Positions 34,955-41,889 of a stretch of DNA of 44,883 nt are shown here, piece after piece. The stretch spans positions 1 through 44,883 of the forward strand of contig JAJPHE010000047.1 in the NCBI GenBank assembly GCA_021325435.1, given 5' to 3'. The DNA comes from Actinomycetota bacterium (GTDB lineage Bacteria; Actinomycetota; Acidimicrobiia; Acidimicrobiales; JAJPHE01). The notes below the pieces were generated by a model, which was not told the origin of the DNA, searched no databases, and saw only the letters and a program-made list of their open reading frames with translations. The translations under genes and the position numbers were made by a program. Position 1 is the first letter of the stretch; each line of letters begins with the position of its first letter.

Positions 34955-35785
34955 GTGCCCACCGTCGCCGCCGCCGTGAAGTGGGTGGACCGCCGCCCGG
35001 AGGTCGACCCCCTGACCGGTGCCGTCACCACCGACGCCCGAACCTCGGGGATGTCGGAAGCCGACCGGGCCGCGGTGGAGTGGGCTCTCCGGTTGGGCGA
35101 GCGCTGGAGCTGGGAGACTCTCGTCGTCACGGCCGGCCCCCCGATCGCCGAGTCGGTCCTTCGGGACTCGCTGGCGGCCGGCGTCGACCGGGCGGTGCGG
35201 GTCGACTGCCGGGCCGACCTTCCCAGTCCACGGGTGGCGGCCGCCCTCGCCCCGGCTCTCTCGGCCGTTGATGTCGTCGTCTGCGGGGACTGGAGCCTCG
35301 ACCGGGGGTCGGGCTCGGTGCCCGCGTTCCTGGCCGCTGACCTGGGCGCCGCTCAGGCTCTGGGGGTGGTGGCGATCGAACCAGCCGGCCCCGCCATCGT
35401 CGATGCGGAGCGGCGCCTCGACGGCGGGCGGCGCGAGCGTCTCCGGGTGACGGCCCCGGCCGTGATCTCGGTGGAGGGAGCGAGCGCCCGGCTGCGGCGA
35501 GCGTCCCTCAGCGGTGTGCGGGCGGCCCAGCGGGCACCGCTCACCACCATGGCGGGACCCGAGAATGGAGACCACGGTGGCGGCGCCCTGCGCCGAGGAC
35601 CGCTCCGGCCCCGCCCCAAGGTCCTGCCCCCGCCCGACCCGTCCCTTCCCCCCCGGGACCGGATCCTGGCCCTGACCGGATCGCTCGTCGAGCGGACCCC
35701 CCCGCAGCGGTGGGCCCTCGAGCCGTCGCAGGCCGCCGAGCGCATCATCGACCAGCTGCGGGCGTGGGGAGTCGGTGCCCAGTGA
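34955..35785 (+). CDS. Mycofactocin-associated electron transfer flavoprotein, beta subunit
   Basis: This 276-residue protein starts at GTG 34955, three bases after the FixX-like stop. It has the ETF-beta shape: VAAAVKWVDRRPEVDPLTGA, then WALRLGERWSWETLVVTAGP and VVVCGDWSLDRGSGSVPAFL. The end carries a Pro/Arg-rich linker (about residues 205-235) before a final helix, RWALEPSQAAERIIDQLRAW. Partner of the ETF alpha at 32449; the two are split by the FixC/FixX genes. Confidence 0.9.
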   Translation: MPTVAAAVKWVDRRPEVDPLTGAVTTDARTSGMSEADRAAVEWALRLGERWSWETLVVTAGPPIAESVLRDSLAAGVDRAVRVDCRADLPSPRVAAALAPALSAVDVVVCGDWSLDRGSGSVPAFLAADLGAAQALGVVAIEPAGPAIVDAERRLDGGRRERLRVTAPAVISVEGASARLRRASLSGVRAAQRAPLTTMAGPENGDHGGGALRRGPLRPRPKVLPPPDPSLPPRDRILALTGSLVERTPPQRWALEPSQAAERIIDQLRAWGVGAQ

Positions 35786-36483
35786 CCGTCGCCCGCCTCG
35801 CCGAGCTGTGCTGGACGGACCTGACGGGGGACGGGCCGCCGATCCTCGCAATACCGCTTGGGGCCACCGAGCAGCACGGACCCCACCTGCCCCTCGGAAC
35901 CGACACGTTGGTCGCCGAGGCTCTGGCGGGACGGCTGGCGGCCCACCGGACCGACGTGGTGGTGGCTCCCCCGCTCCCCTACGGCTCGAGCGGGGAGCAC
36001 TCCGGTTTTCCCGGCACCATCTCGATGGGAGCCGAGGCCCTCGAGCACGTGGTGGTCGAGTTGGTGCGCTCGGCCGACGCCTTCTCCGGAGCCGTTCTGG
36101 TGTCCGGCCACGGCGGCAACGCCGACCCCTTGGCCCGGGCCGTGGCCCGCCTCCGCCGCGAGGGACGACGGGCGGTGGCGTGGTGGCCCCAGGCCCGCTG
36201 CCTGCCCGCCGACGCCGATGCCCACGCCGGGCGGACCGAGACGTCACTGGTGCTGGCCCTGGCGCCCGAGCAGGTGAGGACCGCCGCGGCCCGCCCCGGC
36301 GAGCGGCGGCCATTGCCGGAGATCCTGCCGACGCTGCGGCGGGAGGGAGTGGCGAGCGTGGCCCCCAACGGGGTGCTCGGGGATCCCTCCGGCGCCACCG
36401 CGGCCGAGGGCGAGGCGATCCTCGCCGGGCTGGCTGCCGACCTGATGGGCAGGGTCGCCGACGAGTTCGGAGGTCAGCGATGA
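35782..36483 (+). CDS. mftE: Mycofactocin peptidase (creatininase family)
   Basis: This protein has 233 residues from GTG 35782 (GTGA overlap with ETF beta). Creatininase metal-site motifs are present: PLGATEQHGPHLPLGTD, GEHSGFPGTISMG, LVSGHGGNADP and ADAHAGRTETSLVL. MftE cuts the MftC-modified precursor before the Val-Tyr-derived lactam, releasing AHDP and leaving the leader. It overlaps the SDR start (ATGA). Confidence 0.95.
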   Translation: MTVARLAELCWTDLTGDGPPILAIPLGATEQHGPHLPLGTDTLVAEALAGRLAAHRTDVVVAPPLPYGSSGEHSGFPGTISMGAEALEHVVVELVRSADAFSGAVLVSGHGGNADPLARAVARLRREGRRAVAWWPQARCLPADADAHAGRTETSLVLALAPEQVRTAAARPGERRPLPEILPTLRREGVASVAPNGVLGDPSGATAAEGEAILAGLAADLMGRVADEFGGQR

Positions 36484-37268
36484 CGGACGGGCCGGTGGCG
36501 GTGGTGACCGGGGCCGCCCGCGGCATCGGGGAGGCCGTGGCCAGGTCCCTGGCGGATGCCGGCTGGCGACTGGTCCTCGTTGACGTCTGCGACGACGACC
36601 CAGCCCTCGCCTATCCCCTCGCCACCCGGAAGCAGCTGGACCAGGTGGCCGCCGCCACCGGCGGCCTGGCGGTCGTCGGCGACGTCCGGTCCCAGTCCGA
36701 CCTCGATGCGTCCGTCCGGCAGGCGACGGAGCGCTTCGGCCGGCTCGACGCCGCGGTGGCCGCCGCCGGGGTGATGGCGGGCGGCCGGACGGCCTGGGAG
36801 ACGCCGGAGGAGGCATGGCGAGCGGTCATGGCCGTCAACGTCGAGGGCGTCTGGCGCCTGGCCCGGGCGGCCGTTCCGGCCCTGCTGGCCCGGCCCCGCC
36901 CCCGCTCCGGTCGGTTCGTGGCCATCTCGTCGGTGGCCGGCATGTCGGGCATGCCGTTGCTGGCCGCCTACTCGGCGGCCAAGCACGCCGTCGTCGGGCT
37001 GGTGCGCAGCCTGGCGGCCGAGCTCGGGCCCGAGGGGATCACCGCCAACGTGGTCTCTCCGGGGTCCACCACCACGGCGATGCTGGAAGCCAGCGCCCTC
37101 GTCTACGACCTGGCTGACACGACTTCGTTCGTGCAGCACCACCTGATCCCCCGGCTGATCGAGCCGGCGGAGGTGGCGGCCATGGTGGCCTGGCTGGTGG
37201 GCCCGGCCAGCTCGGCGGTGACGGGCGCGGTGCTGCCGGTCGACGCGGGGATGTCGGCCTCCACATGA
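36480..37268 (+). CDS. Mycofactocin-coupled SDR-family oxidoreductase
   Basis: This 262-residue short-chain dehydrogenase starts at ATG 36480. The cofactor loop is VVTGAARGIGEAVARSLADA and the catalytic set is SSVAG then YSAAKHA. The insertion DDDPALAYPLATRKQLDQVA after the second strand is the mark of the mycofactocin-coupled SDR subfamily, whose NADH is held tightly and is reoxidised by mycofactocin. The substrate alcohol is unknown. Confidence 0.95.
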   Translation: MTDGPVAVVTGAARGIGEAVARSLADAGWRLVLVDVCDDDPALAYPLATRKQLDQVAAATGGLAVVGDVRSQSDLDASVRQATERFGRLDAAVAAAGVMAGGRTAWETPEEAWRAVMAVNVEGVWRLARAAVPALLARPRPRSGRFVAISSVAGMSGMPLLAAYSAAKHAVVGLVRSLAAELGPEGITANVVSPGSTTTAMLEASALVYDLADTTSFVQHHLIPRLIEPAEVAAMVAWLVGPASSAVTGAVLPVDAGMSAST

Positions 37269-37283
37269 CACGATGAGCCCGCC

Positions 37284-38246
37284 ATGAGCGCTGCCAGCTT
37301 CGCCGACCGCAGCCTTCCGGAGGAGCTGCGCCGCATGGTCGTGGGGCGCCAGCGTGAGGTGGAGGTGGTGGTGGCGGCCCTGGCCGCCGGGCGCCACGTC
37401 CTGCTCGAGGGCCCTCCGGGCACCGGGAAATCGACCCTGCTCCGGGCGGTCGCCCACGTCGCCGGCGTCGGCTTCGAGTTCGTGGAGGGCAACGCCGAGC
37501 TGACACCGGCGCGCCTCGTCGGCCACCACGACCCCAGCCGCGTCATGTCGGAGGGCTACACCGACGCCATCTTCGTGGACGGCCCCCTCGCCTCGGCCAT
37601 GCGCTCGGGGTCCCTCCTCTACATCGAGGAGATCAACCGGGTCCCGGAAGAGACCCTCAACGTGTTGATCACCGTCATGTCCGAGGCCGAGCTGAACGTG
37701 CCCCGCCTGGGCCGGTTGGCCGCCGCCGACGGCTTCCGGCTGGTGGCCGCCATGAACCCCTTCGACGCGGTGGGCACCGCCCGCATCTCCTCGGCTATCT
37801 ACGACCGGACCTGCCGGGTGCTCATGGGCTACCAGGGCGCCGGGGACGAGGTGGAGATCGTGTCGCGCGAGGTCGGCGACGCCGACCCTGAATGGGTCGC
37901 CAACGTGGTCGAGGTGGTGCGCCTCACCCGCCAGCACCCCGATGTTCGGGTGGGTTCGTCGGTGCGCGGGGCGGTGGACACCGTGCTGGTGGCCGGCAGC
38001 CTGGCCCGCCTGCGGGGATCGACACCTGAGGACCCCTCGGTCGGCCTCGACGCCGCCCAGGCCGGCTTGTCCGGGCGCATCCGTCTCCACGAGGGATCGG
38101 CGCGCACGGCCGAGGAGATCGTCACCGAGCTGTGGCGTCAGGTCTTCACCGCCGACGGCTCGCCCCGTGCGGCGACCGCCTCCGCCGGAGAGCCGGGCGG
38201 CCCCCCGGGTGACGGCCAGGGAAAAGCCCCGCCCCCTCCCGGCTGA
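37284..38246 (+). CDS. MoxR-family AAA ATPase
   Basis: This protein has 320 residues from ATG 37284. Walker A is GPPGTGKSTLL, Walker B is SLLYIEEINRVPEE and sensor I is VAAMNPFDAV. The C-terminus is a Pro/Gly-rich tail (about residues 290-320) not common in the family, and the stop codon lies in the loop of a 10-bp hairpin. MoxR proteins work with VWA partners to load metals or assemble complexes. The partner follows at 38351. Confidence 0.93.
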   Translation: MSAASFADRSLPEELRRMVVGRQREVEVVVAALAAGRHVLLEGPPGTGKSTLLRAVAHVAGVGFEFVEGNAELTPARLVGHHDPSRVMSEGYTDAIFVDGPLASAMRSGSLLYIEEINRVPEETLNVLITVMSEAELNVPRLGRLAAADGFRLVAAMNPFDAVGTARISSAIYDRTCRVLMGYQGAGDEVEIVSREVGDADPEWVANVVEVVRLTRQHPDVRVGSSVRGAVDTVLVAGSLARLRGSTPEDPSVGLDAAQAGLSGRIRLHEGSARTAEEIVTELWRQVFTADGSPRAATASAGEPGGPPGDGQGKAPPPPG

Positions 38247-38259
38247 AACCCGGGAGGGG
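38233..38259 (+). other. Hairpin spanning the moxR stop codon
   Basis: CCCCTCCCGG (38233-38242) pairs perfectly with CCGGGAGGGG (38250-38259); the moxR TGA is in the 7-base loop. There is no T-run, so it is more likely an mRNA stability or attenuation element inside the operon than a terminator. Confidence 0.5.
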
Positions 38260-38350
38260 CTCTCCACCCGCCGCACGCGATCCGGCCAACGGCGAGCCCC
38301 GGCCGGCGACGACCTCTCGACGGGAGCTGGCCTCCCGTTCGTCGAGCTTC

Positions 38351-39181
38351 GTGCGCATCTCCCCGGCGGTGGGCACCCTGGACGACGCCGCCTTCGACGA
38401 GGAGCTGGCGTCGGACCCCGATGTGGCCCTCGGGCTGCTGGCCGACATGGCTTCGGCCACCGACCCGCAGCTGCGCCAGCTGGCCCGGCGACTGGCCGGA
38501 CGGGTGCTGGTCCACCTGGCGCGGGGCGGCCCGGCCCGGGCCGGCGGCGTCGGGCGGCTGCGGGTGGCCCCCATGCAGGACGGCGGCGATGTTGACTTCG
38601 ACTCGAGCATGGACGCCCTCCTCGGCGCCGCCGCCCGACGATCGAGTCCGTCCCTCACCGACCTGCGGGCCCGGCAGTGGGCCCGCCCCACCACCGGGTT
38701 GTGCCTGCTGGTCGACCGCAGCGGCTCGATGGGCGGGCGCCGCCTCGCCACCGCGGCGTTGGCCGCCGCCGCCGTGGCCTTTCGCGCCCCGGGGGACTAC
38801 TCGGTCGTCACCTTCGCCGAAGAGGTGACGCTGGTGAAGGGCCAAGACGAGGAGCGCCCCGTCGAGGCCGTCGTCGACGACATCCTCGCCCTGCGGGGCA
38901 GGGGAACGACGAACCTCGCCGCCGCCCTCGACGAAGGGCGGGCCCAGCTGTCGCGGTCGCGGGCAACGCACCGGGGGATGCTGTTGATCTCGGACTGCCG
39001 GGCCAACACCGGCGCCGACCCGCTGCTGGCCGCCCGGGCCGTGGACCGGCTCATGATCCTGGCCCCAGCCGGAGACTCCGCCGAAGCGCGGGCCTTGGCC
39101 GACGCGGTCGGCGGCCGTTGCGTCGAGATCTCCGGCCCGTCCTCGGTCCCCGCCGGCCTGGCCGCCCTGGTCGGCAGTTGA
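38351..39181 (+). CDS. VWA domain protein (CoxE-like, MoxR partner)
   Basis: This 276-residue protein is assigned from GTG 38351. The frame is open upstream to 38246 without ATG, GTG or TTG, and CTG 38327 is possible. A helical N-terminal half (DVALGLLADMASATDPQLRQ) is followed by a von Willebrand A domain with a complete MIDAS: LLVDRSGSMGG (D-x-S-x-S), GRGTTNLAAAL (Thr) and LLISDCRANTG (Asp). It would bind a divalent metal and a client protein chosen by MoxR. The stop overlaps the mftF start (TTGA). Confidence 0.88.
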   Translation: MRISPAVGTLDDAAFDEELASDPDVALGLLADMASATDPQLRQLARRLAGRVLVHLARGGPARAGGVGRLRVAPMQDGGDVDFDSSMDALLGAAARRSSPSLTDLRARQWARPTTGLCLLVDRSGSMGGRRLATAALAAAAVAFRAPGDYSVVTFAEEVTLVKGQDEERPVEAVVDDILALRGRGTTNLAAALDEGRAQLSRSRATHRGMLLISDCRANTGADPLLAARAVDRLMILAPAGDSAEARALADAVGGRCVEISGPSSVPAGLAALVGS

Positions 39182-40686
39182 CCTTTCCGCCGGGCACGTC
39201 CCCGCCCCCCGACGGGCACGACGCCGGCTTCCCCGAGGGCTTCGCCATCGTCCTCGCCGCCGACACCAGGGTGACCGACGGCGGGCGGGTGCTCATCGGC
39301 GGCTCGCCCATCCGGATCCTGCGCCTCACCCCCTCCGGGGCCGAGGTGGTGCGGCGATGGTCCGGCCCCGAAGGCGGGCCGGTGCCGGGGGCGGCCGCGG
39401 CCACCCGCCTCGCCCGCCGGCTCCTCGACGCCGGAATGGCCCACCCCCGTCCCGGGCATCCCCGGCTCGGAGCTGCCGACGTGACCGTGGTCATCCCCGT
39501 GCGCGACCAGCCAGGCCCGTTGACGCAGCTGTTGGACGGGCTGACCGGTCACCCCGACCGTCCGGACATCGTCATCGTCGACGACGGGTCCGCCGACTCC
39601 GGGGCCGTCGCCCGCATCGCCGGGCGCTTCGGGGCGAGGTTGCTCAGGCTGGAGGCCTCATTGGGGCCCGGCGCCGCCCGCAACCGCGGGTGGAAGACGG
39701 CCACGACGGCCGCGATCGCCTTTCTCGACGCCGACTGCTCGGTGGTCGGTCCGTGGCTCGACGGGCTGCTCGGCCACCTGAACGACCCCTGCGTCGCCCT
39801 CTGCGCCCCCCGGGTCGTCGCCGTGCGCGGTGACGCGCCGGGGTGGCTGGCCGCCTATGAGACCTTCCGCTCGCCGTTGGACCTGGGCCCGGTGGAGGCA
39901 CCGGTCCGGCCCCGGGGCCGGGTGGCCTACCTACCGGCCGCCGCTCTGCTCGCCCGCCGATCCGCCCTAGAGGCGATCGGCGGGTACGACGAGTCCCTCA
40001 GCGTCGGGGAAGACGTCGACCTGGTGTGGAGACTGGTGAGCGCCGGTTGGGTGGTCCGCTACGAGCCCGCCGTCGAGGTGGGTCACATCTGCCGTCCGTC
40101 AATCACCTCGTGGCTTGCTCAACGGGTCCGCTACGGCACCTCGGCGGCGGCGCTCGACCAGCGCCACCCCGGCGCGGTGGCGCCGCTGACCGTCGGAGGG
40201 TGGAGCGCCCTGTCGTGGGGCCTGGCCGGGGTCGGCCTGCCGCGGCTGGCGGCGGCGGTGGCGACGGGTACGACCCTGGCTCTCCCCCGCCGGCTGCGTG
40301 GTCTGGAGCACCCCTGGCGGGAGGGGCTACGCCTCGCCGGCTTCGGTCATCTGGCCGCCGGTCGTGTGGTCGCCGACGCCGTCCGCCGGGCGTGGTGGCC
40401 GCCCGCCCTGGTCGCCGGGGCCGTCTCACGCCGAATGCGGCGGGGCGTGATGGCCGCCGCCGTGCTCCCTCCCCTTCTGGAATGGGCGACAGGTCAGCGG
40501 CCCCTCGACCCCGCCCGGTGGGCGGCGCTCAGGTTGGCCGACGACCTCGCCTACGGCACTGGGGTGTGGTGGGGGTCGGCCCGGTGCGGCCGGTGGGGCG
40601 CCCTGCGACCGGATCTTGCCAACTGGCCGGGGCGGTCCCCGGCTGTCGAACGCCTGGATTGGCGAGGCCCGCAACCGGGGACTTGA
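39178..40686 (+). CDS. mftF: Mycofactocin glycosyltransferase
   Basis: This protein has 502 residues from TTG 39178. The first about 70 residues are the PqqD-like start that MftF proteins share (ADTRVTDGGRVLIGGSPIRIL). The GT2 domain then follows: VTVVIPVRDQPGPLTQLLDG, VIVDDGSADSG, the donor site FLDADC and GYDESLSVGEDVDLVWRL. MftF adds beta-1,4-linked glucose units to the cofactor. The C-terminal part has hydrophobic segments. Confidence 0.93.
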   Translation: MTFPPGTSPPPDGHDAGFPEGFAIVLAADTRVTDGGRVLIGGSPIRILRLTPSGAEVVRRWSGPEGGPVPGAAAATRLARRLLDAGMAHPRPGHPRLGAADVTVVIPVRDQPGPLTQLLDGLTGHPDRPDIVIVDDGSADSGAVARIAGRFGARLLRLEASLGPGAARNRGWKTATTAAIAFLDADCSVVGPWLDGLLGHLNDPCVALCAPRVVAVRGDAPGWLAAYETFRSPLDLGPVEAPVRPRGRVAYLPAAALLARRSALEAIGGYDESLSVGEDVDLVWRLVSAGWVVRYEPAVEVGHICRPSITSWLAQRVRYGTSAAALDQRHPGAVAPLTVGGWSALSWGLAGVGLPRLAAAVATGTTLALPRRLRGLEHPWREGLRLAGFGHLAAGRVVADAVRRAWWPPALVAGAVSRRMRRGVMAAAVLPPLLEWATGQRPLDPARWAALRLADDLAYGTGVWWGSARCGRWGALRPDLANWPGRSPAVERLDWRGPQPGT

Positions 40687-40726
40687 CGGTGACTAGGGTC
40701 CGCGACAGGACGCCCAGGAGGACTCT

Positions 40727-41224
40727 GTGACCCTCACCATCCGGAGAACCAGGCCCCGGGGGCACCCGGCGGGGAACGGCGCCGAAGTGGTGCACCTCCT
40801 CGACCGCCTGGTCCGCAACGTCGAGCACGGCCGGTTCGAGCGAGCGCTTTCGGCCCTGACGGCGGCCGCCGCGGTCGTCACCGGCACCGAGATCTTTCTC
40901 GAGCACGACAGCGCCAGCTTCTCCAACCGGATGATGTGGGTTCCGATCGCCCTCACCCCACTGGTGACGGCGGCCGGCATCGGCGGCGTGTTCAGCAAGC
41001 GCATCGCCAAGACGGCGCTGCCGGCGGTCTCCGCCGTCGTCGTGGCCAACGGCCTGCAGGGCACCTACCTGCACATGCGAGGAATCGGCGAACGACCGGG
41101 CGGCTGGCGGCTGCCCCGCTACAACATCGAGATGGGCCCGCCTCTGTTGGCGCCGCTGCTGTTCACCATGGTCGGGGGGATGGGGATCCTCGCCGCCATC
41201 CTCCGTCGTGAGGCCCGAGGTTGA
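40727..41224 (+). CDS. Small integral membrane protein
   Basis: This protein has 165 residues from GTG 40727. It has three or four hydrophobic segments (LSALTAAAAVVTGTEIFL; VPIALTPLVTAAGIGGVF; LPAVSAVVVANGLQG; LLAPLLFTMVGGMGILAAIL). The family was not recognised. It overlaps the next gene by 4 bases (TTGA) and is probably a membrane anchor or quinone-site subunit of the dehydrogenase encoded by the two following genes (inference). Confidence 0.75.
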   Translation: MTLTIRRTRPRGHPAGNGAEVVHLLDRLVRNVEHGRFERALSALTAAAAVVTGTEIFLEHDSASFSNRMMWVPIALTPLVTAAGIGGVFSKRIAKTALPAVSAVVVANGLQGTYLHMRGIGERPGGWRLPRYNIEMGPPLLAPLLFTMVGGMGILAAILRREARG

Positions 41225-41889
41225 GCGTCGATCCCGATCTCGCCCACCCGGCAGGCCGCCCCCGCTACCCCGGCTACAACGTCCTCGACCAGGCCAGACA
41301 CTGGGACGACGTCACCAAAGGGGTGGTCCTGGGACGGCTCGGACCGCCCCCGCCCATCCGCTTCTTCTCGCCGGACGAAGAGGCCATCGTCCGCCCGCTG
41401 GTCGACCGCCTGCTCGGAATGGACGAGGAGCCACGGGTGCCCGTGGTCGAGATGCTCGACGCCCAGTTGACCGAACGGATCGGGCCGGGCTACCGCCACG
41501 ACGACATGCCCGACGACTGGGACGCGTGGAAGAAGAGCCTCAAGGCTCTCGACGACGAGTCCCGCCACGTCTACGCCGCCGGCTTTGCCGATCTGACCCC
41601 GGGTCAGCAGCGGGACATCCTCCAGAAGGTCCAGGACACCGACGGTGACTGGCGCGGCCTGCCCGCCGCCAAGCTGTGGACGCTCTGGATGCGCAGCGTC
41701 TGCCAGCACTTCTACGCCCACCCCTGGGCGTGGAACGAGATCGGCTTCGGCGGGCCGGCGTACCCGCGGGGCTACAAGGACCACACCCTGAAGTCGAGCC
41801 GTGAGCCCTGGGAGGTCGCCGAGGTGGACGCCTTCGACCCCGAGCCCTGGGCCCAGCGGGTTGAGAAGGCCAAGCGCCGCCAGCAGTGA
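41221..41889 (+). CDS. Gluconate 2-dehydrogenase subunit 3-like protein
   Basis: This protein has 222 residues from TTG 41221. FFSPDEEAIVRPLVDRLLGM, then VVEMLDAQLTERIGP, and the tail end AHPWAWNEIGFGGPAYPRGY agree with the GA2DH small subunit (subunit 3). That family forms a complex with a GMC flavoprotein, exactly the next gene. There is no signal peptide of the usual Tat type. Confidence 0.85.
   Translation: MSVDPDLAHPAGRPRYPGYNVLDQARHWDDVTKGVVLGRLGPPPPIRFFSPDEEAIVRPLVDRLLGMDEEPRVPVVEMLDAQLTERIGPGYRHDDMPDDWDAWKKSLKALDDESRHVYAAGFADLTPGQQRDILQKVQDTDGDWRGLPAAKLWTLWMRSVCQHFYAHPWAWNEIGFGGPAYPRGYKDHTLKSSREPWEVAEVDAFDPEPWAQRVEKAKRRQQ

Noticed and set aside
36474-38276. 600-residue minus-strand frame under SDR and MoxR
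   Set aside because: Antisense of two motif-complete genes; no domain recognised.
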